A stretch of DNA of 64,000 nt from Actinomycetota bacterium (GTDB lineage Bacteria > Actinomycetota > Acidimicrobiia > Acidimicrobiales > JAJPHE01), in contig DAHUYE010000013.1 in assembly GCA_027315345.1 (NCBI GenBank), forward strand, positions 19,534 to 83,533, written 5' to 3'. Both the position numbers and the translations under genes were made by a program. The stretch's first letter is position 1. Every line of letters starts with the position of its first letter. Under the pieces are notes generated by a model. The model searched no databases and was not told the origin of the DNA. It saw only the letters and a program-made list of their open reading frames with translations. This document shows, in pieces, positions 32,769 to 42,051 of this stretch.

Positions 32769-33179
32769 ATGCGAAGCATTTTGGGGGACCTGTCCGGTTT
32801 CATCCGGTGGGCTCGCGTTTCGCGGGGCCTGACCCAGGCGGAGCTGGCCGGAATGGTCGGGACCGACCAGGGGGTCATCTCGGCCTACGAGCACGGCCGG
32901 CGAAGCCCGTCGGCGGAGATGCTGAACCGCATCGTGGTGGCGTGCGGGTATCGCCTGGCTGCACTGGACACCGTCGGTCGGGTGTTCCCGGCGCCGATCC
33001 CGAAGGCGGGCTGGTTCTCCGACGAGCACCTCCATCCGGACCACTGGGAGCCGGAGGGATCCGAAGGCGACTTGGAGACCAGAGGACCGACGGCCTGGTC
33101 CGAGGCGGCTCGGGATGCGGCCTTGGTGGCGGTGGTCGAAGCGGCGGCCATCATCGCCGAGGACAAGGCCCGCTCATGA
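32769..33179 (+). CDS. XRE-family HTH protein, probable antitoxin
   Basis: A 136-residue protein. Residues about 8-65 form a Cro/CI helix-turn-helix (FIRWARVSRGLTQAELAGMV, VISAYEHGRRSPSAEMLNRI). The C-terminal half is acidic and helical (WSEAARDAALVAVVEAAAII), suited to binding a partner. It is followed after 22 bp by a nucleotidyltransferase-fold gene, the arrangement of type II/IV NTase toxin-antitoxin pairs. The promoter palindrome supports autoregulation. Confidence 0.8.
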   Translation: MRSILGDLSGFIRWARVSRGLTQAELAGMVGTDQGVISAYEHGRRSPSAEMLNRIVVACGYRLAALDTVGRVFPAPIPKAGWFSDEHLHPDHWEPEGSEGDLETRGPTAWSEAARDAALVAVVEAAAIIAEDKARS

Positions 33180-33201
33180 ATCGGCCGGACCAGAGGCACC
33201 G

Positions 33202-33765
33202 GTGAACGCCCTGGAGGCTGCGGCCCAGGTGCACGCCGTTCTGGCTGCCGCCGGCATTGATGACGCCATCGGCGGCGCCCTGGCCTTGGGCTATCACGCC
33301 GAGCCCCGAGGGACCATCGACGCCGACGTCGACGTGGCCGCCGGTCATGAGGAGGCCGAGTCGGTGGTCGACCTGCTCCTTCCCCTGGGATGGGTGCCTG
33401 AACGACCGGCATCGGAGTGGCTCCCCCCCGTGGCGGGTGTCCGGCTCGTCCGCCGGGACGGACCGGTGCGGGTCGACCTGTTCTTCTCGCTCTCGGACGC
33501 CTATGACGAGGTCTTCGCCCGCCGGGAGTGGCATTCACCGATGGGAGAGCCCCTGCCGTTCCTGACCGCCGAGGACCTAACCGTCTTCAAGTTGGTCTTC
33601 GACCGCCCCAAGGACTGGGTCGACATCGAGGCCATGCTGCGGACCGGCTCATTGGACGACCTCACCTACGTCGAGCGCAAGGCACTGGAGCTGAAAGGTC
33701 ACGCCTTCTGGCCGTCCCTTTCTCGCTTGGCTGCCTTGGCGGAACGGGTGCGAGCCGGGGGTTAG
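33202..33765 (+). CDS. Nucleotidyltransferase-fold protein, probable toxin (AbiEii-like/DUF6036-like)
   Basis: A 187-residue protein. DDAIGGALALGYHAEPRGTIDADVDV spans the NTase helix and the DxD metal site (GGxA...RxTxDxD pattern), VRVDLFF gives the third acid, and LTAEDLTVFKLVFDRPKDW the conserved Lys. This is the AbiEii/MenT-related group of toxins that transfer nucleotides to tRNA or protein. The GTG at 33202 was chosen from the position of the fold. It converges with the next gene, overlapping stops by 4 bp. Confidence 0.8.
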   Translation: MNALEAAAQVHAVLAAAGIDDAIGGALALGYHAEPRGTIDADVDVAAGHEEAESVVDLLLPLGWVPERPASEWLPPVAGVRLVRRDGPVRVDLFFSLSDAYDEVFARREWHSPMGEPLPFLTAEDLTVFKLVFDRPKDWVDIEAMLRTGSLDDLTYVERKALELKGHAFWPSLSRLAALAERVRAGG

Positions 33766-35258
33766 TGCCCGGGCTCGGTGGGGCCGACCTGGGACGGGAC
33801 GGCGGTGGGCGTCGCGCCGGCGGGCCCTTTGGACGTTGACGAACGGGCCCGAGTGGCGCGGCGGTGGGCCATGACCCGGAAGACGACCTGGTGGAGGGGC
33901 CAGAGGATCATCCAATAGGCAAATCCCAACGCACCCTTGGGCCGGAGGGCGCCGACCTGCTGGACCTGGGGACCGCCAACTTCGCCGGCATCGGTGATGC
34001 GGTAGCCGAGCCAGGCGTCGCCGCAGAACCAGGAGGTGGTGCCGAGCACCAGGGTGTCCTCGTCCTTGACCTCGACCCTCCACCAGTCGGCCCGGGCCCC
34101 GGGTTCGACCCGGGGCGGGCGGCGGAGGGCGAGGCGCTCCCCGAAGGGCCGGCCGAGGAGCATGCGGGCCCGCCAGGCCAGGGCCAGGCCGTACCAGCCC
34201 AGATCCCCGCCGATGACGCCCAGGTCGGCCCGGGCCGATCCGACGTCCTCGGCCGCCAGCCGGGCATGGGAGCGGATGGCGCTGACGCCCTCCACCGCCC
34301 CGGGGAGGAAGGACATGAGCCGGACCGGGATGGCGGCGGACTGTTGGTCCAGGGCGGCCCGGATGGCCTCGGTGACATCCAGCCCGTCGGTCGGGAAGAG
34401 CTCGTCCGGGCGCCTCACCACGACCTCGGTGGAGATGCCCTCGATGAGGGGATGGGCAACTTTGCGGTCTACCGGGGTGACCAGGTCGGCCCACCAGGCC
34501 GACAGGGACGGGGGCAGGAGGGGGAGGGTCACGATGCGCCGAGGGCGCAGGCCCCTGGCCTCCTGGTAGGAGCGCATCATGCCCAGGTAGGTGGTGACCT
34601 CGGGACCGCCGATCTCGTAGATGCCGGCGGGCGCGGTGGCGGCCGTCTCGAGGTGGCGTAGTAGGTCGGCCTCGGCGATGGGTTGGGTGCGGGTGCGGAC
34701 CCAGCGGGGGGTGACCATGACCGGGAGACGCTCGGTCAGGGCCCGGAGCATCTCGAAGGACGCGCTGCCCGAGCCGAGGATGACGGCGGCCCGCAGCTCG
34801 ACCACGGGAGGGCCGAAGCGGGCCAGGACCTCCCCGGTCTCCTGGCGGCTGCGCAGGTGCTCGGACAGATTGTCGGCGTTACCGAGGCCGCCCAGATAGA
34901 CGATCCGGTCCACGCCGGCCTCCTTGGCGGCCCGGGCGAAGGACTCGGCCTGGCGGCGGTCGGTCTCCTCGAAGCCGGCGCCCCCGCCCATGGCGTGGAC
35001 CAGGTAGTAGGCGACTTCGCAGCCGGTCAGGGCATCCGTGGTCGCCTCCACGTCTCCGACGTCGACGGCGCGCGGGACGATCCGGCCCGGCCCGGTCTTG
35101 GCCGAGGTGGCGCCAGGGGCGGCCGAGCTGCCGCCCCGGCGGCTGAGGGCAATGACCTCGGAGCCCGAGCCGGCCAGACGCCGGGCCAGGCGGCTGCCTA
35201 CGTAGCCGGTGGCCCCGGCTATGGCGACGCGGTTGGGGATCAGGCCAAGACTAGACAA
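33762..35258 (-). CDS. NAD(P)-binding epimerase-like protein with DUF2867 domain
   Basis: A 498-residue protein. The N-terminal 290 residues are an atypical short-chain reductase/NmrA-like Rossmann domain (VAIAGATGYVGSRLARRLA, AYYLVHAMGG, IVYLGGLGN). The C-terminal 170 residues (FGERLALRRPPRVEPGARAD, LGYRITDAGE, KGALGFAYWMILWPLHQVVF) match the DUF2867 type that is fused to such reductases. It may be membrane associated. The start is tentative: TTG 35258. The reaction is unknown. Confidence 0.82.
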   Translation of the reverse strand: MSSLGLIPNRVAIAGATGYVGSRLARRLAGSGSEVIALSRRGGSSAAPGATSAKTGPGRIVPRAVDVGDVEATTDALTGCEVAYYLVHAMGGGAGFEETDRRQAESFARAAKEAGVDRIVYLGGLGNADNLSEHLRSRQETGEVLARFGPPVVELRAAVILGSGSASFEMLRALTERLPVMVTPRWVRTRTQPIAEADLLRHLETAATAPAGIYEIGGPEVTTYLGMMRSYQEARGLRPRRIVTLPLLPPSLSAWWADLVTPVDRKVAHPLIEGISTEVVVRRPDELFPTDGLDVTEAIRAALDQQSAAIPVRLMSFLPGAVEGVSAIRSHARLAAEDVGSARADLGVIGGDLGWYGLALAWRARMLLGRPFGERLALRRPPRVEPGARADWWRVEVKDEDTLVLGTTSWFCGDAWLGYRITDAGEVGGPQVQQVGALRPKGALGFAYWMILWPLHQVVFRVMAHRRATRARSSTSKGPAGATPTAVPSQVGPTEPGH

Positions 35259-35280
35259 GCCGTGGCCCCCGATCGGCGGG

Positions 35281-36507
35281 CTATCGGGGCCGGCTCTTCT
35301 CCTGGGAAATGGCCGCCGCGTAGGCGGCGAAAGCCGGCTTATGAGTGCCGTCGTAGCGGACCAAGCCGTAGAAGTTCTGGTTGGTCGTGGTGGCGGTCCC
35401 GAGGTCTTGGGAGGAGTACCAGAAGAGAGCACCGAACCAGTTCTGGGCGGATGCGTACTGGACCGCCTGAGTGGCCATCTGGGCCTGGAACGCCTCGTCG
35501 ACATGGTCAGGGTGGGCGGCCAGGTCCAGGTTGGACTCCGTGGCCATTGCGCCCGGGCCGTTGGTCGGAGCCCCGTACTCGGTGGCCCATAACGGCTTGG
35601 ACCCGGCTCCGCAGCCCGCCATGATGCTCCGGTCGCTGGTAGCGGTCTGAGCGAGCTGGCTCCAAGCATTCCAAGAGGCGTAGTAGTCCGGGCCCACCGG
35701 GGCGGAGTAGGGATGCACTCCCACGGCGTCGGCAACGCTCAGGGATCCGTCCGAACAGAGGCTCTGCAGGTACGAGAGTTGGTCGATGTTGCCGTCAAGG
35801 TCGGCGGTGGGGGCCGGGCCACCACTGATGATGAAGGCCTGAGGATCGGCTGAGCGGATGGCGGCGGCGGTCAAGGCCAGCAACTTGCTGTAGGCGTTCG
35901 GGTCAGGGGTCGGCAGCCAGAAATTGACAAGATTGGGCTCATTCCAGACCTCCCAGTCGTGCACCCCGTAGGGCGAATAACGGGCGGCCGCGGCCGCGGC
36001 GAAGGCGGCGAAGCGGGACGGATCGGCGGGAGCGCACTTGAAGGAGTTGCACCCGACCGGTTGGGCCCAGCCCGGGGTGAAATCGATGAGGGCGAGGAGA
36101 TGCATGTGATGGGCGGCGATGCCACTGACGATTGCATCCATCTGGGACCACCGGTAGACGCCTGGCTCCGGTTCCAGGGCTGCCCAGCTCAGCTGCTCGC
36201 GTATGTAGGTGACCCCCAAGGACGCTTGCGTGTCGAGGTCAGCGTTGATCTGGTCCGGAGTCTCGCTCAGGAGGTTCCCGTCCACCACGCCGAAATGGAG
36301 AGGGGGAGGCCCGGAGGAGGTCCCGGCCGCGGTGGCGGCCGGAGCCGCGAGCAGCACAGCCACCAGCGGAGCCGCCGCCATGGCCAGGGCACCGACCAGG
36401 ACGGCCAGCGGTCCGGCCACGGCCCGGCGTCCTTCGGCCCGGCGGGAAGCCGCCGTCAAACCCGTGCCGCCAGATGAGCCAAACCCCGCGTGTCCATGCC
36501 TCTTCAC
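35281..36507 (-). CDS. Secreted glycoside hydrolase (GH39/GH5-like)
   Basis: A 408-residue protein with an Arg-rich start and a membrane/signal segment (PLAVLVGALAMAAAPLVAVLL, about 33-57). The TIM-barrel domain has GVTYIREQLSWAALEP, LALIDFTPGWAQP, VHDWEVWNEPN (acid/base Glu) and PLWATEYGAPT (nucleophile Glu). It is strongly similar to the protein at 42052; the two flank the glycan genes. It probably cleaves or remodels the polysaccharide made by this locus, outside the membrane. The start is a GTG. Confidence 0.87.
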   Translation of the reverse strand: MKRHGHAGFGSSGGTGLTAASRRAEGRRAVAGPLAVLVGALAMAAAPLVAVLLAAPAATAAGTSSGPPPLHFGVVDGNLLSETPDQINADLDTQASLGVTYIREQLSWAALEPEPGVYRWSQMDAIVSGIAAHHMHLLALIDFTPGWAQPVGCNSFKCAPADPSRFAAFAAAAAARYSPYGVHDWEVWNEPNLVNFWLPTPDPNAYSKLLALTAAAIRSADPQAFIISGGPAPTADLDGNIDQLSYLQSLCSDGSLSVADAVGVHPYSAPVGPDYYASWNAWSQLAQTATSDRSIMAGCGAGSKPLWATEYGAPTNGPGAMATESNLDLAAHPDHVDEAFQAQMATQAVQYASAQNWFGALFWYSSQDLGTATTTNQNFYGLVRYDGTHKPAFAAYAAAISQEKSRPR

Positions 36508-36565
36508 TCGGCCGTCTCGGGTGGGATATTAACTAACTGTATGCACCGTTTGCACGTTTCTAACC

Positions 36566-37111
36566 ATGGCGGTTGACGAGGTCCGGGGGCCGAAGCGCTC
36601 CCGGACCCGGCAGAGGCTGATCCTGCTGGTGGTCGAGCCCCTGCGGCTGACCTGGATCAACTCCCTGGCTGGCCTGCCGATCGTCCCCGCCCCGGTGCGG
36701 TACCTGATGTACCGCCTGGCCGGGTTCCGGCTCCGGACCATCCTGGTCAGTCCCCGCTGTGTCTTCACTGGACGTCAGGTGTCCATCGGCCCCGGGACCT
36801 TCATCAACTGGTCGTGCTTCTTCGAAGGAGGACCGATCGACATAGGCCGGGACTGCCAGATCGGGATGGAGACGATGATCGCCACCGGCTCCCACCCGAT
36901 GGAGGATGGGAGGGTCACCAAGCGTCATGAGCAGCTCGGCGTCAAGATCGGGGACGGGTGCTGGCTGGGTGCCCGGGTCACGGTTCTACCCGGCGTGAGC
37001 ATCGCCCCCGGGACGGTGGTCGGTGCCGGGAGCCTGGTCAACCGCAGCATCGATGAGCCGGGGATCTATGCCGGGGTGCCGGCACGCCGGATCGGGGACG
37101 TCCCGGCCTGA
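36566..37111 (+). CDS. Hexapeptide-repeat acyltransferase
   Basis: A 181-residue left-handed beta-helix protein with hexapeptide units (VSIGPGTFIN, IDIGRDCQIGMET, VKIGDGCWLGARVTVLPGVSI, GTVVGAGSLVNRSID) and the catalytic His in ATGSHP. It resembles CysE/WcaF/maltose O-acetyltransferase-type enzymes that acetylate sugars. It diverges from the glycosidase gene at 35281; the 58-bp gap between them must hold both promoters. Confidence 0.88.
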   Translation: MAVDEVRGPKRSRTRQRLILLVVEPLRLTWINSLAGLPIVPAPVRYLMYRLAGFRLRTILVSPRCVFTGRQVSIGPGTFINWSCFFEGGPIDIGRDCQIGMETMIATGSHPMEDGRVTKRHEQLGVKIGDGCWLGARVTVLPGVSIAPGTVVGAGSLVNRSIDEPGIYAGVPARRIGDVPA

Positions 37112-37142
37112 CCCTCGGCCCGGGCCACGGCCGACATCGGTC

Positions 37143-38390
37143 TCAGATGGCGGCGGAAGCCTCCAGACGTTGGCCGCCGATGAAAGCCTCCGAGTCGCTG
37201 TCTTTCCGGCCCAGGCCGTAGAGGACGTACTCCCGGTCGTAGTTGGTTTCCCAGCTGAACCGCTCCTCGGCCATTCGTCGCGAATACTCGCCCATGGCCC
37301 GACGACGGATGGGATCCTTCAGGACGGCGGTTATCGAGGTTCTCAGGGCGGTCGCTTCCCGCCGGACGAAGCAGATCAAGTCCCGATCGACGTCGTACTC
37401 CCGGTAGGCCGGGTCATCACTGGTCACGATCGGCAGCCCGCAGGCCATGGCCTCCTGCATCACCAGGGTGAACATCTCGGACACGGCGGGGAAGACGAAT
37501 GCGTCGGCCAGGCGGTATAGATCCCGCAGCGTGGTCCCGCTGGCGGGCCCGAAGAGGACCACGTGCTCGGGCACCGGACAGACCACATCAGGGCCCTCCC
37601 CGACCACCACCGTGGTCCACTCCGGTGTGGCCGCCTCCACCACCAAACGGGCACCCTTCTTAGGCACCAGGCGACCGACGAACATGACCACCGGGCGGTC
37701 CGGTGGCAGACCGTATCGGCGCCTCAAGTCAGGCTTGCCGGCTTCCGGCCAAGGAGAAAACCAGTCAACATCGATTCCGTTGTGCTGCATGGCCACCCGG
37801 TCCGGGACCGCCCCGTGGCCAACCACGAAGTCCCGCACCCGAGAGTTGTAGGTGACGACCGCGGCTGCGTTCCGGAACATGGGCCGTCCCATAACGGCAT
37901 AGATCAGGCGTTGGACGACCACCACCAGGCGGCTGGGATGATCGACCACGGCTACGTGCTGGGTCATGTAATACGGGCGCCGGGTCAAGAGGCAGGCCAG
38001 GAAGGCGGCATGGGAGAGGGGGTAGAAGGCGTCGTGAATGTGGACGAGGTCGGCCCGGCGCACCTCCCTCAGCAGAAGGAAGAGCACAAACGGCGAAACC
38101 AACGGGAAGGTGACGCCCCAGCGGCGTTCGATGAAGTTGAGGACAGGCACCCTCCGGACCCGGTAACCCTCCGCGGTGGCCTCGTCCCTGGCGGCTCCTG
38201 GGCCGGGCAAGCAGGTCAGGACGGTTACCCCGTGGCCGCGGCGAACCAAACTGAGAGCCTGAGCCCGGCCAACCGCCTCCAGCCCTCCGACGTGGGGCGG
38301 AAAGAAGTCGATGACGATAAGGACGCGCCCACCCACCGGGTCCTCGCCGGCGCCCCGAATGTTGACCGGTCCGTCGGCAACTGCGGTCAT
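37143..38390 (-). CDS. GT4 glycosyltransferase
   Basis: A 415-residue GT-B glycosyltransferase. The N-domain has VLIVIDFFPPHVGGLEAVGR and HIHDAFYPLSH. The C-domain has VVMFVGRLVPKKGARLVVEA and the nucleotide-sugar motif FPAVSEMFTLVMQEAMACGLP (E-x7-E). It probably transfers a hexose from a nucleotide sugar in the cytoplasm during assembly of the repeat unit. The ATG at 38390 is preferred over a GTG four codons upstream. Confidence 0.9.
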   Translation of the reverse strand: MTAVADGPVNIRGAGEDPVGGRVLIVIDFFPPHVGGLEAVGRAQALSLVRRGHGVTVLTCLPGPGAARDEATAEGYRVRRVPVLNFIERRWGVTFPLVSPFVLFLLLREVRRADLVHIHDAFYPLSHAAFLACLLTRRPYYMTQHVAVVDHPSRLVVVVQRLIYAVMGRPMFRNAAAVVTYNSRVRDFVVGHGAVPDRVAMQHNGIDVDWFSPWPEAGKPDLRRRYGLPPDRPVVMFVGRLVPKKGARLVVEAATPEWTTVVVGEGPDVVCPVPEHVVLFGPASGTTLRDLYRLADAFVFPAVSEMFTLVMQEAMACGLPIVTSDDPAYREYDVDRDLICFVRREATALRTSITAVLKDPIRRRAMGEYSRRMAEERFSWETNYDREYVLYGLGRKDSDSEAFIGGQRLEASAAI

Positions 38391-38499
38391 GGTTGCGGCC
38401 ACTCTGAAAGAGACGTTGCTGTGGCCGGAAGCTTGCGGTCAGCGTCCGACCCGCCGTCCGACCAGCAGCGAGAGGACGCGGAGACGAAGGGGGACGCAG

Positions 38500-38563
38500 A
38501 AACTTGCGGTCTGATCTCCCGAATTTCTTTTTCTCCCGCGCCGGCCGTGAACGCCGCAAGTTT
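38500..38563. promoter_or_regulatory. Inverted repeat in the intergenic region before the glycan operon
   Basis: AAACTTGCGG (38500-38509) and its exact inverse CCGCAAGTTT (38554-38563) are 44 bp apart. A third related copy (AGCTTGCGGTC) lies near 38430. The spacer holds the AT-rich tract GAATTTCTTTTTCTCCC, unusual here. This 228-bp gap (38403-38630) separates divergent glycosyltransferase genes, so a looping regulator site is plausible. No such site is known to me. Confidence 0.4.
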
Positions 38564-38630
38564 GAACAGCAGACCTCGTTCCTAGGACATCGCGCCAGAA
38601 CTCGGCGCACCCAGACGAGGGATACAAGCC

Positions 38631-39518
38631 ATGCCCGATGCAGCTGTCCTGCCCGTAAGGGGATACCCGCCCGAGTCATTCACAGAAGCGGTGGCTGCTC
38701 CGACAACCACCCTCGAGGCCCTGATCGACCTGACCGACCTGGAGCGCGGGATGGCCGGGCCGGCTGGTGGCGTCCGGGGCCGGGCCGTAACCCTGACCCT
38801 GCTGATGCCGGTCTTCAACGAAGAGGCCACGGTTCTGGCCGCCATCAATGACGCTCTCACCGCCGCGTTCCCATGCGAGACACGGCTCATCGTCGTGGAC
38901 GACGGAAGCACCGATCGCACACCGAAGCTGCTCGATGGGATAACCGATCCGCGACTTACTAGGATCCGCCATGACACCAACCGGGGCAAGGGAGCGGCCT
39001 TGCTGACCGCAGCCCGGGCCGCTTCAACCTCCCACGTGGTGCCCTTCGATGCCGACCTGGAGTATTCCGCGGCCGATGTGGCCCGGATGGTCAGGTGCCT
39101 GCAGACGGTCGACGTAGAGGTCGTCTACGGCTCCCGGGCGGTGGGGGGGGTGGTTCCTCACATCTCCCCCCTCTACTCCTTCGGCAACCGGGTGATGACC
39201 AGGATGGCCAACCTCGCTTACCGGTCCAACATCTCCGACCTGCATACCTGCCTCAAACTGGTTCCACTCGACCTGATGCGGTCCCTTCCTCTCACCCAGG
39301 CGGGCTTCGGCCTGGATACCGAGTTGACAGCGTGGCTACTCCTCCAGCAGGTAAGCATGACCGAAGTCCCGGTCAGCTACACGCCTCGCACCAGGTCACA
39401 AGGCAAGAAGATCTCCTGGCTAGACAGCCTTACCTGTCTGCGCATCCTGGCCGCCACTCGGCTCCAGGCTGACCGCATCGCCACCACACTGGGAGGTATT
39501 GGTTATGACATTGCTTGA
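38631..39518 (+). CDS. GT2 glycosyltransferase (DPM1/WcaA-like)
   Basis: A 295-residue GT-A enzyme. The first 50 residues are a variable tail, then LTLLMPVFNEEATVLAAIN, LIVVDDGSTDRTP, the metal-binding VPFDADLEYSAAD and GFGLDTELTAWLL. No membrane segments, so it is the cytoplasmic soluble type that makes a polyprenyl-P-sugar or extends a lipid-linked glycan. It overlaps the sulfotransferase start by 14 bp. Confidence 0.9.
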   Translation: MPDAAVLPVRGYPPESFTEAVAAPTTTLEALIDLTDLERGMAGPAGGVRGRAVTLTLLMPVFNEEATVLAAINDALTAAFPCETRLIVVDDGSTDRTPKLLDGITDPRLTRIRHDTNRGKGAALLTAARAASTSHVVPFDADLEYSAADVARMVRCLQTVDVEVVYGSRAVGGVVPHISPLYSFGNRVMTRMANLAYRSNISDLHTCLKLVPLDLMRSLPLTQAGFGLDTELTAWLLLQQVSMTEVPVSYTPRTRSQGKKISWLDSLTCLRILAATRLQADRIATTLGGIGYDIA

Positions 39519-40455
39519 GGAGCGAACATCGAAGGAAGCTGACAACCGGAAGAGGACCCCGAACACGTTCATCGTGGGCTCTCCAAAGTGCGGGACCACC
39601 TATGTGGCTGCCTGGTTGGCCACCAGTCAGAAGGTGTTTGTGCCCGGTGTGAAGGAGCCCGGCTTCTTCAATGACACTCGCCAATACCAGCTGGGGATGG
39701 CTCACTACCGGGCCCGCTACTACGCCGAGGTGGTTGAGGAGCCAGTCGTAGTCGACGCCACTCCGTGGTATCTGTATCCCGCCAACGTTCCGGAGCGAGT
39801 CGCACAGACCGTGGGCACCGACGTCAAGGTCATCGCCCTTCTGCGGGAGCCGTGCCGCCGAGCCGTATCGATGTACTACGAGCGCGTCGGCCGCCGGCGC
39901 GAAACACGAACGTTCGATCAGGTGGTCGAAGATGAGCTGGCCGTAATCGACCCTGTGGCCGCCATGAGCCGCGAGTTCAGTACTGAATACTTTGACCATC
40001 ATGTACTCGGCGGCCTCTACGCCGAACCGGTGCAGCGGTATCTCGACACATTCGGTCCGGACAACACCCTGGTCCTGACGTCCGAGCAGCTGTGGGGCCA
40101 AACCGATGCGGTCCGGGCTCAGCTCAGCGGCTTCCTCGGCCTCGATCTACCTGCCGCCCCGGAGCGCTCGGTCAATCCGGCCTGGAAGCCCAAGTTGGAG
40201 ATGGTGGAAAGGGTGCTGAACCGCGCCGAGGGCAGCACCTCCCGCCTTCGGGGGTTCGTGGCCGCCCGGCCGGGTGCAGTGAGAGTGGTCCGAGGGTTAC
40301 TGGACTGGGCCAGTGCATGGAACCAGTCGGCCGCCCAGTATGAACTTCCAGACCCGGCGCTCATGGCCCGACTCCGGGACTGGTACCGGCCGGCCAACGA
40401 ACGCCTGGAAGCGGTGCTGGGACGCCCGTTGGACGAGTGGCATGACTACCACTGA
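39505..40455 (+). CDS. Sulfotransferase (PAPS-dependent)
   Basis: A 316-residue protein of the Sulfotransfer_1/3 type. The 5'-phosphosulfate loop is FIVGSPKCGTTYVAAWL (residues 22-38), followed by VPGVKEPGFFND and a 3'-phosphate loop VIALLREPCRRAVSMYY. It should sulfate a sugar hydroxyl of the polysaccharide or glycolipid. ATG 39505 has GGGAGG upstream. It is placed in an overlapping run GT2-sulfotransferase-hydrolase-acyltransferase, so these four act together. Confidence 0.9.
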   Translation: MTLLEERTSKEADNRKRTPNTFIVGSPKCGTTYVAAWLATSQKVFVPGVKEPGFFNDTRQYQLGMAHYRARYYAEVVEEPVVVDATPWYLYPANVPERVAQTVGTDVKVIALLREPCRRAVSMYYERVGRRRETRTFDQVVEDELAVIDPVAAMSREFSTEYFDHHVLGGLYAEPVQRYLDTFGPDNTLVLTSEQLWGQTDAVRAQLSGFLGLDLPAAPERSVNPAWKPKLEMVERVLNRAEGSTSRLRGFVAARPGAVRVVRGLLDWASAWNQSAAQYELPDPALMARLRDWYRPANERLEAVLGRPLDEWHDYH

Positions 40456-41134
40456 GTCCGCCCTCAACGAAGGGGCCGGGCGCCGTCCGCCGGCCCTAGC
40501 CGCCACCAGCGGCGTATGGGAGGAGATTGTTCCGGGCCGGGACCTGGTGGTGGCTGTCGGAGGCATCGCCGGTGGAATGGACATGCCACCCTACGAGTTC
40601 TTCGGGATGCTGTCCGACTGGCCGATCTCCAAGATCTTCCTGCGCGACCTCGACCAGGCCTGGTACCAGCGGGGCGTGGCCGGCCTGGGGCCGATCGCGG
40701 CGGTGGCGGAGAGGCTCCATGCCATAAGGTCTCCTGGGACCAACCTGATCGTCGGAAACTCCGCCGGCGGCTTCGCGGCGCTGATGCTCGGAGCACTCAC
40801 CGGGTTTGAAGTCATCGCCTTCTCGCCTCAGACCTACCTGGGGCGGTGGCGCCGGCTGGTGAGCTGGGACATCCGCTGGCGTGCGGAGATCCGGTCGCTC
40901 GGCGCCATCCCCGGGGCCGTTCTCGATGTGGTCCCGTTCATTCGTGGCCTGCCGATGAGGGCGGAAGTTCACTATGCCGACGGGGACCGCCTCGACCGTC
41001 ATCACGCTCGCCGGCTCGACGGTCTGGCCGGGATCAGGCTGGTCGCCCATCCAGAGGGTGATCACAGCCTGATCCGATCGTTGCGCGACTCGGGCGAGCT
41101 GCGCGACCTCATCTGCAGCCGACTGGGAGGCTGA
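40442..41134 (+). CDS. Alpha/beta-hydrolase-like protein of the glycan operon
   Basis: A 230-residue protein. [16 protein letters not shown] is a nucleophile elbow (Ser), [15 protein letters not shown] can supply the Asp and [11 protein letters not shown] the His. [21 protein letters not shown] is near the oxyanion strand. No signal peptide. It might remove acyl groups or act on a precursor; the exact role is not evident. It overlaps the sulfotransferase gene by 14 bp and the acyltransferase gene by 1 bp. Confidence 0.75.
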   Translation: MTTTESALNEGAGRRPPALAATSGVWEEIVPGRDLVVAVGGIAGGMDMPPYEFFGMLSDWPISKIFLRDLDQAWYQRGVAGLGPIAAVAERLHAIRSPGTNLIVGNSAGGFAALMLGALTGFEVIAFSPQTYLGRWRRLVSWDIRWRAEIRSLGAIPGAVLDVVPFIRGLPMRAEVHYADGDRLDRHHARRLDGLAGIRLVAHPEGDHSLIRSLRDSGELRDLICSRLGG

Positions 41135-42006
41135 TGGTGGTGCTGAGTGCATCCCGACATCATCGGGTCTCCCGGCCCCGGAAGACGGGCTCGCCCGCGC
41201 CGCTCGTGGCGCCGTCAGTGACCATGCGGTCCGAACTAGGGGCCCTGGGGGTGTCCCCACCCGGGACGGAGCGACCGGTGGACTCGAGTCCGGTTTCCGT
41301 CTATGACCCCGCCGAGGATCCATTCCGGCGCCGACTGGGTCGGTTAGGAGGCCTCCTGCCCGCGACCCACAACCCTGTCGCGGCCCGAGACTTCTGGGCC
41401 GTGGTCCGTCGGGTAGGCATCGTGAGGTCGGCCTGGTATTCAGTTCGATTGCGGGGCAGGGTCCTGATCGCTCGCCGAGCCCGGGTCAAGATCCGCCACT
41501 CCGCCACGGTGGAATTCGGCCCTGGGGCCTTCCTCCTGCACGGCTTCCTCCACAACTCGCCCGCGCCGGCAAGCCTGGAGTTGGGCAGGAACACGACGCT
41601 GACTCTGCGGGGGACTGCCCAGATCTGGCGGGGGGCGCAGATCAAGGTGTACCAGGGAGCCCACCTCGACCTGGGCGACAGGGTGATCTTCAATGAGGGG
41701 TCGCGGGTCTTGTGCTGCGCGGGCATCAAGCTCGGTGATGGCACCGGGTTGTCATGGGGCGCCGAGATTTCCGATACCGATATGCATCCCATCCGGGTGA
41801 ACGGCCAGTGGATCGATGAGCAGGCGCCAGTGGTCATCGGGGATCATGTCATGGTGGCGGCCCGGGCGATGATCCTGAAGGGCGTGCATGTCGGGGATGG
41901 AGCCATCGTGGCCGCCGGTGCCGTTGTGACTGAGGACGTCCCGGCCCGCTGTGCGGTGGGCGGGGTTCCCGCCCGGGTCATCGCCAGAGATGTCGATTGG
42001 CGCTGA
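41134..42006 (+). CDS. Hexapeptide-repeat acyltransferase with long N-terminal region
   Basis: A 290-residue protein. The first 90 residues are polar and variable. Then come left-handed beta-helix turns ([50 protein letters not shown]) and the acceptor end with catalytic His ([10 protein letters not shown]) and [21 protein letters not shown]. It likely acetylates the glycan. TGATG joins it to the previous gene. Confidence 0.88.
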   Translation: MVVLSASRHHRVSRPRKTGSPAPLVAPSVTMRSELGALGVSPPGTERPVDSSPVSVYDPAEDPFRRRLGRLGGLLPATHNPVAARDFWAVVRRVGIVRSAWYSVRLRGRVLIARRARVKIRHSATVEFGPGAFLLHGFLHNSPAPASLELGRNTTLTLRGTAQIWRGAQIKVYQGAHLDLGDRVIFNEGSRVLCCAGIKLGDGTGLSWGAEISDTDMHPIRVNGQWIDEQAPVVIGDHVMVAARAMILKGVHVGDGAIVAAGAVVTEDVPARCAVGGVPARVIARDVDWR

Positions 42007-42051
42007 ACCTGATCGGGTCAACCGTGGAGGCGGGCGGTTAAAGGAGACCGG

